A stretch of DNA of 64,000 bases, from positions 73,389,501 to 73,453,500 of the forward strand of contig CM056574.1 in assembly GCA_029721435.1 (NCBI GenBank), in the 5' to 3' direction. Under the pieces are notes generated by a model. The model was not told where the DNA came from, searched no databases, and was given only the letters and a program-made list of their open reading frames with translations. This DNA is from Gymnothorax reevesii (lineage: Eukaryota > Chordata > Actinopteri > Anguilliformes > Muraenidae). Position numbers and translations under genes: made by a program. This document shows, piece after piece, positions 41,501-55,039 of this stretch (positions within the stretch are counted from its first letter, which is position 1; each line of letters opens with the position of its first letter).

Positions 41501-44500
41501 TGCGTATAGCCACAGTTTCAGCGCTCTAGCTCGCTTTCTTACAGAGATAAACGCATATTCACTCCAATTCAGTCATATTGTCACAATTCACTCAAGTTTG
41601 TCACTTTCCCACTGGGTTACACACAGAATGGACATTTTTGAAAAGCAAAATTAAAAAAAAGAAAGTTTTTGAAAAGTACATATCTTCACTTCAGAAGCTT
41701 ATATTCACTTAAAATTGGCCATACAAGCACATTGGACCAAACGATACAATATATGCATTGCACTGTGATCTGAAGCTGTTGCCAGGCCAGAAACACGCTC
41801 AGATTCACGTTCTGAGCTTAAAACCTCAAAGAAGCGTGTTTTCATGAAAGCACGTATAGCCACAGTTTCAGCGCTCTAGCGCGCTTCCTTATAGAGATAA
41901 ACGCATAATCACTCGAATTCAGTCATATAGTCACAATTCACTCAAGTTTTTCACTTTCCCACTGGGTTACACACAGAATGGACATTTTTGACAAGCAAAA
42001 TTTAAAAAAAAGAAAGTTTTTGAAAAAGTGCATATCTTCACTTCAGAAGCTTCTATTCACTTCCAAATGGCCAAACAAGCACATTGGAACAAACGATACA
42101 ATATATGCAATGCACTGTAATCTGAAGCTGTTCCCTGGCCAGAAGCACTCACAGTTTCACTTTCTGAGCTTAAAACCTCAAAGAAGCGTGTTTCCATGAA
42201 AGTCCGTATAGCCACAGTTTCAGCGCTCTTGCGCGCTTCCTTACAGAGATACGAGCATATTCACTCCAATTCAGTAATATAGTCACAATTCACTGAAGTT
42301 GTTCACTTTCCCACTGAGTAACACACAGAATGGACATTTCTGACAAGCAAATCTAAAAAAAAGAAAGTTTTTGAAAAAGTGCATATCTTCACTATATTCA
42401 CTTAAAATTGGCCATACAAGCACATTGGACCAATCGATACAATATATGCAATGCACTGTGATCTGAAGCTGTTCCCTGGCCAGAAGCACGCACAGTTTCA
42501 CATTCTGAGCTTAAAACCTCAAAGAAGCGTGTTTTCAGGAAAGCACGTATAGCCACAGTTTCAGCACTCTAGCGCGTTTCCTTTCAGAGATAAACGCATA
42601 GTCACTCGAATTCAGTCATATAGTCACAATTCACTCAAGTTTTTCACTTTCCCACTGGGTTACACACAGAATGGACATTTTTGACAAGCAAAATTTAAAA
42701 AAAAAGAAAGTTTTTGAAAAAGTGCATATCTTCACTTCAGAAAATTATATTCACTTCCAAATGGCCATACAAGCACAATGGACCAAACTATACCATATAA
42801 GCATTGCACTGTGATCTGAAGCTGTTCCCTGGCCAGAAACACGCACAGTTTCACTTTCTGAGCTTAAAACCTCAAAGAAGCGTGTTTCCATGAAAGTGCG
42901 TATAGCCAGAGTTTCAGCGCTCTAGCGCGCTTCCTTCCAGAGATACGAGCATATTCACTCCAATTCAGTAATAAAGTCACAATTCACTGAAGTTGTTCAC
43001 TTTCCCACTGAGTAACACACAGAATGGACATTTCTGACAAGCAAATCTAAAAAAAAGAAAGTTTTTGAAAAAGTGCATATCTTCACTTCAGAAGCTTATA
43101 TTCACTTCCAAATGGCCATAAAAGCCATTGGACCAAACGATACCATATACGCAATGCACTGTGATCTGAAGCTGTTCCCAGGCCAGAAACACGCTCAGAT
43201 TCACGTTCTGAGCTTAAAACCTCAAAGAAGCGTGTTTCCATGAAAGTGCGTATAGCCACAGTTTCAGCGCTCTAGCTCGCTTTCTTACAGAGATAAACGC
43301 ATATTCACTCCAATTCAGTCATATTGTCAAAATTCACTCAAGTTTGTCACTTTCCCACTGGGTTACACACAGAATGGACATTTTTGACAAGCAAAATTAA
43401 AAAAAAGAAAGTTTTTGAAAAGTACATATCTTCACTTCAGAAGCTTATATTCACTTAAAATTGGCCATACAAGCACATTGGACCAATCGATACAATATAT
43501 GCAATGCACTGTGATCTGAAGCTGTTCCCTGGCCAGAAGCACGCACAGTGTCACATTCTGAGCTTAAAACCTCAAAGAAGCGTGTTTTCATGAAAGCACG
43601 TATAGCCACAGTTTCAGCGCTCTAGCGCGCTTCCTTACAGAGATAAACGCATCATCACTCGAATTCAGTCATATAGTCACAATTCACTCAAGTTTTTCAC
43701 TTTCCCACTGGGTTACACACAGAATGGACATTTTTGACAAGCAAAATTAAATAAAAAAGTTTTTGAAAAAGTGCATATCTTCACTTCAGAAGCTTCTATT
43801 CACTTCCAAATGGCCATACAAGCACATTGGAACAAACGATACAATATATGCATTGCACTGTGATCTGAAGCTGTTGCCAGGCCGGAAACACGCTCAGATT
43901 CACTTTCTGAGCTTAAAACCTCAAAGAAGCATGTTTTCATGAAAGTGCGTATAGCCACAGTTTCAGCGCTCTAGCTCGCTTTCTTACAGAGATAAACGCA
44001 TATTCACTCCAATTCAGTCATATTGTCACAATTCACTGAAGTTGTTCACTTTCTCACTAAGTTACACACAGAAAGGACATTTTTGACAAGCAAAACTAAA
44101 AAAAAGAAAGTTTTTGAAAAGGACATATCTTCACTTCAGAAGCTTATATTCACTTAAAATTGGCCATACAAGCACATTGGACCAATCGATACAATATATG
44201 CAATGCACTGTGATCTGAAGCTGTTCCCTGGCCAGAAGCACGCACAGTTTCACATTCTGAGCTTAAAACCTCAAAGAAGCGTGTTTTCATGAAAGCACGT
44301 ATAGCCACAGTTTCAGCGCTCTAGTGCGCTTCCTTACAGAGATAAACGCATCATCACTCGAATTCAGTCATATAGTCACAATTCACTCAAGTTTGTCACT
44401 TTCCCACTGGGTTACACACAGAAAGGACATTTTTGACAAGCAAAATTAAAAAAAAGAAAGTTTTTGAAAAAGTGCATATCTTCACTTCAGAAGCTTCTAT

Positions 44501-46384
44501 TCACTTCCAAATGGCCATACAAGCACATTGGACCAATCGATACAATTTATGCAATGCACTGTGATCTGAAGCTGTTCCCTGGCCAGAAGCACGCACAGTT
44601 TCACATTCTGAGCTTAAAACCTCAAAGAAGCGTGTTTTCATGAAAGCACGTATAGCCACGGTTTCAGCGCTCTAGCGCGCTTCCTTTCAGAGATAAACGC
44701 ATCATCACTCGAACTCAGTCATATAGTCACAATTCACTCAAGTTTGTCACTTTCCCACTGGGTTACACACAGAAAGGACATTTTTGACAAGCAAAATTAA
44801 AAAAAAAGAAAGTTTTTGAAAAAGTGCATATCTTCACTTCAGAAGCTTCTATTCACTTCCAAATGGCCATACAAGCACATTGGAACAAACGATACAATAT
44901 ATGCATTGCACTGTGATCTGAAGCTGTTGCCAGGCCAGAAACACGCTCAGATTCACGTTCTGAGCTTAAAACCTCAAAGAAGCGTGTTTTCATGAAAGCA
45001 CGTATAGCCACAGTTTCAGCGCTCTAGCGCGCTTCCTTTCAGAGATAAACGCATAATCACTCGAATTCAGTCATATAGTCACAATTCACTCAAGTTTTTC
45101 ACTTTCCCACTGGGTTACACACAGAATGGACATTTTTGACAAGCAAAATTAAAAAAAAAGAAAGTTTTTGAAAAAGTGCATATCTTCACTTCAGAAGCTT
45201 TTATTCACTTCCAAATGGCCGTACAAGCACAATGGACCAAACGATACCATATAAGCATTGCACTGTGATCTGAAGCTGTTCCCTCGCCAGAAACACGCAC
45301 AGTTTCACTTTCTGAGCTTAAAACCTCAAAGAAGCGTGTTTCCATGAAAGTGCGTATAGCCACAGTTTCAGCGCTCTAAGCGCGCTTCCTTACAGAGATA
45401 CGAGCATATTCACTCCAATTCAGTAATAAAGTCACAATTCACTGAAGTTGTTCACTTTCCCACTGAGTAAAACACAGAATGGACATTTCTGACAAGCAAA
45501 TCTAAAAAAAAGAAAGTTTTTGAAAAAGTGCATATCTTCACTTCAGCAGCTTATATTCACTTCCAAATGGCCATAAAAGCCATTGGACCAAACGATACCA
45601 TACACGCATTGCACTGTGATCTGAAGCTGTTCCCAGGCCAGAAACACGCTCAGATTCACGTTCTGAGCTTAAAACCTCAAAGAAGCGTGTTTCCATGAAA
45701 GTGCGTATAGCCACAGTTTCAGCGCTCTAGCTCGCTTTCTTACAGAGATAAACGCATATTCACTCCAATTCAGTCATATTGTCACAATTCACTCAAGTTT
45801 GTCACTTTCCCACTGGGTTACACACAGAATGGACATTTTTGAAAAGCAAAATTAAAAAAAAGAAAGTTTTTGAAAAGTACATATCTTCACTTCAGAAGCT
45901 TATATTCACTTAAAATTGGCCATACAAGCACATTGGACCAATCGATACAATATATGCAATGCACTGTGATCTGAAGCTGTTCCCTGGCCAGAAGCACGCA
46001 CAGTTTCACATTCTGAGCTTAAAACCTCAAAGAAGCGTGTTTTCATGAAAGCACGTATAGCCACAGTTTCAGCGCTCTAGCGCGCTTCCTTACAGAGATA
46101 AACGCATCATCACTCGAATTCAGTCATATAGTCACAATTCACTCAAGTTTGTCACTTTCCCACTGGGTTACACACAGAAAGGACATTTTTGACAAGCAAA
46201 ATTAAAAAAAAAGAAAGTTTTTGAAAAAGTGCATATCTTCACTTCAGAAGCTTCTATTCACTTCCAAATGGCCAAACAAGCACATTGGAACAAACGATAC
46301 AATATATGCAATGCACTGTGATCTGAAGCTGTTGCCAGGCCAGAAGCACTCACAGTTTCACTTTCTGAGCTTAAAACCTCAAAG
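38590..46384. repeat. Satellite domain with 10-bp-deletion monomers, spacings 3149 and 4201 bp
   Basis: From here rightward the array changes character. A marker monomer has lost 10 bp (TCAGAAGCTT) so that TCTTCACT joins directly to ATATTCACTT. Deletion joins lie at 39244/39245 and 42393/42394 (3149 bp apart, 9 monomers), and the next is at 46594/46595 (4201 bp, 12 monomers). Sequence around the first two markers (38.59-39.65 and 41.74-42.79 kb) is near-identical and shares TTATAGAGATAAACGC. A second internal marker, CAATTTATGCAATGC, occurs near 40694 and 44543. The marker monomer was not seen between 1 and 38.6 kb. Confidence 0.8.
39180..39300. repeat. Satellite monomer with 10-bp deletion, marker copy 1
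   Basis: TCTTCACT joins ATATTCACTT at 39244/39245, lacking TCAGAAGCTT found in ordinary monomers. Counterparts have joins at 42393/42394, 46594/46595, 51498/51499 and 62597/62598. The deletion removes the HindIII-like AAGCTT and opens a 72-codon minus-strand frame that has no sign of being a gene. Confidence 0.85.
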
Positions 46385-49300
46385 AAGCGTGTTTCCATGA
46401 AAGTCCGTATAGCCACAGTTTCAGCGCTCTTGCGCGCTTCCTTACAGAGATACGAGCATATTCACTCCAATTCAGTAATATAGTCACAATTCACTGAAGT
46501 TTTTCACTTTCCCACTGAGTAACACACAGAATGGACATTTCTGACAAGCAAATCTAAAAAAAAGAAAGTTTTTGAAAAAGTGCATATCTTCACTATATTC
46601 ACTTAAAATTGGCCATACAAGCACATTGGACCAATCGATACAATATATGCAATGCACTGTGATCTGAAGCTGTTCCCTGGCCAGAAGCACGCACAGTTTC
46701 ACATTCTGAGCTTAAAACCTCAAAGAAGCGTGTTTTCAGGAAAGCACGTATAGCCACAGTTTCAGCGCTCTAGCGCGTTTCCTTTCAGAGATAAACGCAT
46801 AGTCACTCGAATTCAGTCATATAGTCACAATTCACTCAAGTTTTTCACTTTCCCACTGGGTTACACACAGAATGGACATTTTTGACAAGCAAAATTTAAA
46901 AAAAAAGAAAGTTTTTGAAAAAGTGCATATCTTCACTTCAGAAGCTTATATTCACTTCCAAATGGCCATACAAGCACAATGGACCAAACGATACCATATA
47001 AGCATTGCACTGTGATCTGAAGCTGTTCCCTGGCCAGAAACACGCACAGTTTCACTTTCTGAGTTTAAAACCTCAAAGAAGCGTGTTTCCATGAAAGTGC
47101 GTATAGCCACAGTTTCAGCGCTCTAGCGCGCTTCCTTCCAGAGATACGAGCATATTCACTCCAATTCAGTAATAAAGTCACAATTCACTGAAGTTGTTCA
47201 CTTTCCCACTGAGTAACACACAGAATGGACATTTCTGACAAGCAAATCTAAAAAAAAGAAAGTTTTTGAAAAAGTGCATATCTTCACTTCAGAAGCTTAT
47301 ATTCACTTCCAAATGGCCATAAAAGCCATTGGACCAAACGATACCATATACGCATTGCACTGTGATCTGAAGCTGTTCCCAGGCCAGAAACACGCTCAGA
47401 TTCACGTTCTGAGCTTAAAACCTCAAAGAAGCGTGTTTTCATGAAAGCACGTATAGCCACAGTTTCAGCGCTCTAGCGCGCTTCCTTTCAGAGATAAACG
47501 CATAATCACTCGAATTCAGTCATATAGTCACAATTCACTCAAGTTTTTCACTTTCCCACTGGGTTACACACAGAATGGACATTTTTGACAAGCAAAATTT
47601 AAAAAAAAGAAAGTTTTTGAAAAAGTGCATATCTTCACTTCAGAAGCTTATATTCACTTCCAAATGGCCGTACAAGCACAATGGACCAAACGATACCATA
47701 TAAGCATTGCACTGTGATCTGAAGCTGTTCCCTCGCCAGAAACACGCACAGTTTCACTTTCTGAGCTTAAAACCTCAAAGAAGCGTGTTTCCATGAAAGT
47801 GCGTATAGCCACAGTTTCAGCGCTCTAAGCGCGCTTCCTTACAGAGATACGAGCATATTCACTCCAATTCAGTAATATAGTCACAATTCACTGAAGTTGT
47901 TCACTTTCCCACTGAGTAAAACACAGAATGGACATTTCTGACAAGCAAATCTAAAAAAAAGAAAGTTTTGGAAAAAGTGCATATCTTCACTTCAGCAGCT
48001 TATATTCACTTCCAAATGGCCATAAAAGCCATTGGACCAAACGATACCATATACGCATTGCACTGTGATCTGAAGCTGTTCCCAGGCCAGAAACACGCTC
48101 AGATTCACGTTCTGAGCTTAAAACCTCAAAGAAGCGTGTTTCCATGAAAGTGCGTATAGCCACAGTTTCAGCGCTCTAGCTCGCTTTCTTACAGAGATAA
48201 ACGCATATTCACTCCAATTCAGTCATATTGTCACAATTCACTCAAGTTTGTCACTTTCCCACTGGGTTACACACAGAATGGACATTTTTGAAAAGCAAAA
48301 TTAAAAAAAAGAAAGTTTTTGAAAAGTACATATCTTCACTTCAGAAGCTTATATTCACTTAAAATTGGCCATACAAGCACATTGGACCAATCGATACAAT
48401 ATATGCAATGCACTGTGATCTGAAGCTGTTCCCTGGCCAGAAGCACGCACAGTTTCACATTCTGAGCTTAAAACCTCAAAGAAGCGTGTTTTCATGAAAG
48501 CACGTATAGCCACAGTTTCAGCGCTCTAGCGCGCTTCCTTACAGAGATAAACGCATCATCACTCGAATTCAGTCATATAGTCACAATTCACTCAAGTTTG
48601 TCACTTTCCCACTGGGTTACACACAGAAAGGACATTTTTGACAAGCAAAATAAAAAAAAAAGAAAGTTTTTGAAAAAGTGCATATCTTCACTTCAGAAGC
48701 TTCTATTCACTTCCAAATGGCCATACAAGCACATTGGAACAAACGATACAATATATGCATTGCACTGTGATCTGAAGCTGTTGCCAGGCCAGAAACACGC
48801 TCAGATTCACGTTCTGAGCTTAAAACCTCAAAGAAGCGTGTTTTCATGAAAGCACGTATAGCCACAGTTTCAGCGTTCTAGCGCGCTTCCTTACAGAGAT
48901 AAACGCATCATCACTCGAATTCAGTCATATAGTCACAATTCACTCAAGTTTGTCACTTTCCCACTGGGTTACACACAGAAAGGACATTTTTGACAAGCAA
49001 AATTAAATAAAAAAGAAAGTTTTTGAAAAAGTGCATATCTTCACTTCAGAAGCTTCTATTCACTTCCAAATGGCCATACAAGCACATTGGAACAAACGAT
49101 ACAATATATGCATTGCACTGTGATCTGAAGCTGTTGCCAGGCCGGAAACACGCTCAGATTCACTTTCTGAGCTTAAAACCTCAAAGAAGCATGTTTTCAT
49201 GAAAGTGCGTATAGCCACAGTTTCAGCGCTCTAGCTCGCTTTCTTACAGAGATAAACGCATATTCACTCCAATTCAGTCATATTGTCACAATTCACTCAA

Positions 49301-51288
49301 GTTTGTCACTTTCTCACTAAGTTACACAAAGAAAGGACATTTTTGACAAGCAAAACTAAAAAAAAGAAAGTTTTTGAAAAGTACATATCTTCACTTCAGA
49401 AGCTTATATTCACTTAAAATTGGCCATACAAGCACATTGGACCAATCGATACAATATAGGCACTGCACTGTGATCTGAAGCTGTTGCCAGGCCGAAAACA
49501 TGCTCAGATTCACTTTCTGAGCTTAAAACCTCAAAGAAGCATGTTTTCATGAAAGTGCGAAAAGCCACAGTTTCAGCGCTCAAGCTCGCTTTCTTACAGA
49601 GATAAACGCATATTCACTCCAATTCAGTCATATTGTCACAATTCACTCAAATTTGTCACTTTCCCACTGGGTTACACACAGAATGGACATTTTTGACAAG
49701 CAAAATTAAAAAAAAGAAAGTTTTTGAAAAGTTAATAACTTCACTTCAGAAGCTTATATTCACTTCCAAATGGCCATACAAGCACAATGGACCAAACGAT
49801 ACCATATAAGCATTGCACTGTGATCTGAAGCTGTTCCCTGGCCAGAAACACGCACAGTTTCACTTTCTGAGCTTAAAACCTCAAAGAAGCGTGTTTCCAT
49901 GAAAGTGCGTATAGCCACAGTTTCAGCGCTCTAGCTCGCTTTCTTACAGAGATAAACGCATATTCACTCCAATTCAGTCATATTGTCACAATTCACTCAA
50001 ATTTGTCACTTTCCCACTGGGTTACACACAGAATGGACATTTTTGACAAGCAAAATTAAAAAAAAAGAAAGTTTTTGAAAAGTACATAACTTCACTTCAG
50101 AAGCTTATATTCACTGAAAATTGGCCATACAAGCACATTGGACCAATCGATACAATATAAGCATTGCACTGTGATCTGAAGCTGTTCCCTGGCCAGAAGC
50201 ACGCACAGTTTCACATTCTGAGCTTAAAACCTCAAAGAAGCGTGTTTCCATGAAAGTGCGTATAGCCACAGTTTCAGCGCTCTAGCGCGCTTCCTTACAG
50301 AGATACGAGCATATTCACTCCAATTCAGTAATATAGTCACAATTCACTGAAGTTGTTCACTTTCCCACTGAGTAACACACAGAATGGACATTTCTGACAA
50401 GCAAATCTAAAAAAAAGAAAGTTTTTGAAAAAGTGCATATCTTCACTTCAGAAGCTTATATTCACTTCCAAATGGCCATAAAAGCCATTGGACCAAACGA
50501 TACCATATACGCACTGCACTGTGATCTGAAGCTGTTCCCAGGCCAGAAACACGCTCAGATTCACGTTCTGAGCTTAAAACCTCAAAGAAGCGTGTTTCCA
50601 TGAAAGTGCGTATAGCCACAGTTTCAGCGCTCTAGCTCGCTTTCTAACAGAGATAAACGCATATTCACTCCAATTCAGTCATATTGTCACAATTCACTCA
50701 AGTTTGTCACTTTCCCACTGGGTTACACACAGAATGGACATTTTTGACTAGCAAAATTAAAAAAAAGAAACTTTTTGAAAAGTACATATCTTCACTTCAG
50801 AAGCTTATATTCACTTAAAATTGGCCATACAAGCACATTGGACCAATCGATACAATATATGCAATGCACTGTGATCTGAAGCTGTTCCCTGGCCAGAAGC
50901 ACGCACAGTTTCACATTCTGAGCTTAAAACCTCAAAGAAGCGTGTTTTCATGAAAGCACGTAGAGCCACAGTTTCAGCGCTCAAGCTCGCTTTCTTACAG
51001 AGATAAACGCATATTCACTCCAATTCAGTCATATTGTCACAATTCACTCAAATTTGTCACTTTCCCACTGGGTTACACACAGAATGGACATTTTTGACAA
51101 GCAAAATTAAAAAAAAAGAAAGTTTTTGAAAAGTACATAACTTCACTTCAGAAGCTTATATTCACTGAAAATTGGCCATACAAGCACATTGGACCAATCG
51201 ATACAATATAAGCATTGCACTGTGATCTGAAGCTGTTCCCTGGCCAGAAGCACGCACAGTTTCACATTCTGAGCTTAAAACCTCAAAG
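46385..51288. repeat. 4904-bp higher-order repeat, unit 1 (holds the empty retrotransposon site)
   Basis: Fourteen monomers, repeated in tandem from 51289 at a 4904-bp offset. Shared rare variants are GTTACACAAAGAAAGG (49321/54225), GAAAGTGCGAAAAGCC (49551/54455), the 10-bp deletion join (46594/51498), and GGCACTGCACTG near 49458/54362. It contains an unoccupied counterpart of the retrotransposon insertion point, with a single TTCAG at 50096-50100 followed by AAGCTTATATTCACTG at 50101. Confidence 0.85.
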
Positions 51289-54200
51289 AAGCGTGTTTCC
51301 ATGAAAGTCCGTATAGCCACAGTTTCAGCGCTCTTGCGCGCTTCCTTACAGAGATACGAGCATATTCACTCCAATTCAGTAATATAGTCACAATTCACTG
51401 AAGTTTTTCACTTTCCCACTGAGTAACACACAGAATGGACAATTCTGACAAGCAAATCTAAAAAAAAGAAAGTTTTTGAAAAAGTGCATATCTTCACTAT
51501 ATTCACTTAAAATTGGCCATACAAGCACATTGGACCAATCGATACAATATATGCAATGCACTGTGATCTGAAGCTGTTCCCTGGCCAGAAGCACGCACAG
51601 TTTCACATTCTGAGCTTAAAACCTCAAAGAAGCGTGTTTTCAGGAAAGCACGTATAGCCACAGTTTCAGCGCTCTAGCGCGTTTCCTTTCAGAGATAAAC
51701 GCATAGTTACTCGAATTCAGTCATATAGTCACAATTCACTCAGGTTTTTCACTTTCCCACTGGGTTACACACAGAATGGACATTTTTGACAAGCAAAATT
51801 TAAAAAAAAAGAAAGTTTTTGAAAAAGTGCATATCTTCACTTCAGAAGCTTATATTCACTTCCAAATGGCCATACAAGCACAATGGACCAAACGATACCA
51901 TATAAGCATTGCACTGTGATCTGAAGCTGCTCCCTGGCCAGAAACACGCACAGTTTCACTTTCTGAGTTTAAAACCTCAAAGAAGCGTGTTTCCATGAAA
52001 GTGCGTATAGCCACAGTTTCAGCGCTCTAGCGCGCTTCCTTCCAGAGATACGAGCATATTCACTCCAATTCAGTAATAAAGTCACAATTCACTGAAGTTG
52101 TTCACTTTCCCACTGAGTAACACACAGAATGGACATTTCTGACAAGCAAATCTAAAAAAAAGAAAGTTTTTGAAAAAGTGCATATCTTCACTTCAGAAGC
52201 TTATATTCACTTCCAAATGGCCATAAAAGCCATTGGACCAAACGATACCATATACGCATTGCACTGTGATCTGAAGCTGTTCCCAGGCCAGAAACACGCT
52301 CAGATTCACGTTCTGAGCTTAAAACCTCAAAGAAGCGTGTTTTCATGAAAGCACGTATAGCCACAGTTTCAGCGCTCTAGCGCGCTTCCTTTCAGAGATA
52401 AACGCATAATCACTCGAATTCAGTCATATAGTCACAATTCACTCAAGTTTTTCACTTTCCCACTGGGTTACACACAGAATGGACATTTTTGACAAGCAAA
52501 ATTTAAAAAAAAGAAAGTTTTTGAAAAAGTGCATATCTTCACTTCAGAAGCTTTTATTCACTTCCAAATGGCCGTACAAGCACAATGGACCAAACGATAC
52601 CATATAAGCATTGCACTGTGATCTGAAGCTGTTCCCTCGCCAGAAACACGCACAGTTTCACTTTCTGAGCTTAAAACCTCAAAGAAGCGTGTTTCCATGA
52701 AAGTGCGTATAGCCACAGTTTCAGCGCTCTAAGCGCGCTTCCTTACAGAGATACGAGCATATTCACTCCAATTCAGTAATAAAGTCACAATTCACTGAAG
52801 TTGTTCACTTTCCCACTGAGTGAAACACAGAATGGACATTTCTGACAAGCAAATCTAAAAAAAAGAAAGTTTTTGAAAAAGTGCATATCTTCACTTCAGC
52901 AGCTTATATTCACTTCCAAATGGCCATAAAAGCCATTGGACCAAACGATACCATATACGCATTGCACTGTGATCTGAAGCTGTTCCCAGGCCAGAAACAC
53001 GCTCAGATTCACGTTCTGAGCTTAAAACCTCAAAGAAGCGTGTTTCCATGAAAGTGCGTATAGCCACAGTTTCAGCGCTCTAGCTCGCTTTCTTACAGAG
53101 ATAAACGCATATTCACTCCAATTCAGTCATATTGTCACAATTCACTCAAGTTTGTCACTTTCCCACTGGGTTACACACAGAATGGACATTTTTGAAAAGC
53201 AAAATTAAAAAAAAGAAAGTTTTTGAAAAGTACATATCTTCACTTCAGAAGCTTATATTCACTTAAAATTGGCCATACAAGCACATTGGACCAATCGATA
53301 CAATATATGCAATGCACTGTGATCTGAAGCTGTTCCCTGGCCAGAAGCACGCACAGTTTCACATTCTGAGCTTAAAACCTCAAAGAAGCGTGTTTTCATG
53401 AAAGCACGTATAGCCACAGTTTCAGCGCTCTAGCGCGCTTCCTTACAGAGATAAACGCATCATCACTCGAATTCAGTCATATAGTCACAATTCACTCAAG
53501 TTTGTCACTTTCCCATTGGGTTACACACAGAAAGGACATTTTTGACAAGCAAAATTAAAAAAAAAGAAAGTTTTTGAAAAAGTGCATATCTTCACTTCAG
53601 AAGCTTCTATTCACTTCCAAATGGCCATACAAGCACATTGGAACAAACGATACAATATATGCATTGCACTGTGATCTGAAGCTGTTGCCAGGCCAGAAAC
53701 ACGCTCAGATTCACGTTCTGAGCTTAAAACCTCAAAGAAGCGTGTTTTCATGAAAGCACGTATAGCCACAGTTTCAGCGTTCTAGCGCGCTTCCTTACAG
53801 AGATAAACGCATCATCACTCGAATTCAGTCATATAGTCACAATTCACTCAAGTTTGTCACTTTCCCACTGGGTTACACACAGAAAGGACATTTTTGACAA
53901 GCAAAATTAAATAAAAAAGAAAGTTTTTGAAAAAGTGCATATCTTCACTTCAGAAGCTTCTATTCACTTCCAAATGGCCATACAAGCACATTGGAACAAA
54001 CGATACAATATATGCATTGCACTGTGATCTGAAGCTGTTGCCAGGCCGGAAACACGCTCAGATTCACTTTCTGAGCTTAAAACCTCAAAGAAGCATGTTT
54101 TCATGAAAGTGCGTATAGCCACAGTTTCAGCGCTCTAGCTCGCTTTCTTACAGAGATAAACGCATATTCACTCCAATTCAGTCATATTGTCACAATTCAC

Positions 54201-55004
54201 TCAAGTTTGTCACTTTCTCACTACGTTACACAAAGAAAGGACATTTTTGACAAGCAAAACTAAAAAAAAGAAAGTTTTTGAAAAGTACATATCTTCACTT
54301 CAGAAGCTTATATTCACTTAAAATTGGCCATACAAGCACATTGGACCAATCGATACAATATAGGCACTGCACTGTGATCTGAAGCTGTTGCCAGGCCGAA
54401 AACATGCTCAGATTCACTTTCTGAGCTTAAAACCTCAAAGAAGCATGTTTTCATGAAAGTGCGAAAAGCCACAGTTTCAGCGCTCAAGCTCGCTTTCTTA
54501 CAGAGATAAACGCATATTCACTCCAATTCAGTCATATTGTCACAATTGACTCAAATTTGTCACTCTCCCACTGGGTTACACACAGAATGGACATTTTTGA
54601 CAAGCAAAATTAAAAAAAAGAAAGTTTTTGAAAAGTTCATAACTTCACTTCAGAAGCTTATATTCACTTCCAAATGGCCATACAAGCACAATGGACCAAA
54701 CGATACCATATAAGCATTGCACTGTGATCTGAAGCTGTTCCCTGGCCAGAAACACGCACAGTTTCACTTTCTGAGCTTAAAACCTCAAAGAAGCGTGTTT
54801 CCATGAAAGTGCGTATAGCCACAGTTTCAGCGCTCTAGCTCGCTTTCTTACAGAGATAAACGCATATTCACTCCAATTCAGTCATATTGTCACAATTCAC
54901 TCAAATTTGTCACTTTCCCACTGGGTTACACACAGAATGGACATTTTTGACAAGCAAAATTAAAAAAAAAGAAAGTTTTTGAAAAGTACATAACTTCACT
55001 TCAG
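51289..55004. repeat. 4904-bp higher-order repeat, unit 2, interrupted by the retrotransposon
   Basis: Tandem copy of the preceding unit. It runs to the target duplication at 55000-55004, and its continuation is found after the element from 61553. The continuation matches unit 1 from 50101 to roughly 50425 well, then diverges, and one monomer is missing before the next 10-bp-deletion marker at 62597/62598. Private differences from unit 1 include CACTCTCCCACTGG near 54560 and GTTCATAACTTC near 54635, where unit 1 has GTTAATAACTTC. Confidence 0.83.
55000..55004. repeat. Target site duplication, left copy (TTCAG)
   Basis: TTCAG lies immediately before the TG of the 5' LTR and is repeated exactly after the CA of the 3' LTR at 61548-61552. 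Five base pairs is the usual target duplication for Ty3/Gypsy integrases. The undisturbed satellite counterpart at 50096-50100 has only one TTCAG, which confirms that this is a duplication caused by integration. Confidence 0.95.
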
Positions 55005-55018
55005 TGTTGTGTTCCAGG

Positions 55019-55039
55019 GTTCTGGCCTCTGGCCAGAAC
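55019..55039. other. Perfect inverted repeat near the LTR start (9-bp stem, 3-nt loop)
   Basis: GTTCTGGCC at 55019-55027 and GGCCAGAAC at 55031-55039 are exact reverse complements separated by TCT. It begins 14 bp inside the LTR. The same structure is in the 3' LTR at 60539-60559. It could be a binding site for a dimeric factor in U3 or for integrase contacts at the LTR end; the sequence alone does not decide. Confidence 0.8.

Larger units (their letters stand above)
1..55004. repeat. Satellite DNA array, about 351-bp monomer (left block)
   Basis: Head-to-tail tandem copies of an AT-rich monomer. Using the landmark TGTGATCTGAAGCTGTT, successive copies start at 1, 353, 702, 1052, 1404, 1756, 2107, 2461, 2811, 3161 and 3512, a spacing of 349-354 bp, and this continues to 55004 (about 157 copies). 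Each monomer holds, in order, the landmark, a stretch around CCTCAAAGAAGCGTG, a GC-rich dyad (AGCGCTCTAGCGCGCT at 107-122 in the first full copy), an attcactc-rich stretch, CACTGGGTTACACACAG, an oligo-A/oligo-T tract, and CTTCACTTCAGAAGCTT. Much of the length variation comes from the A-tract and from 1-bp or 10-bp indels. Several diagnostic classes exist, for example GGACCAATCGATACAA, GGAACAAACGATACAA and ATAAAAGCCATTGG. About 351 bp is close to two nucleosome repeats, common for centromeric satellites. Short open frames of 60-83 codons recur in phase with the repeat and are not treated as genes. The satellite family was not recognised. Confidence 0.97.

Noticed and set aside
1..55004. CRISPR-like array because of regular repetition
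   Set aside because: The whole 351-bp unit repeats with no unique spacers between short conserved repeats, and the element type is eukaryotic.
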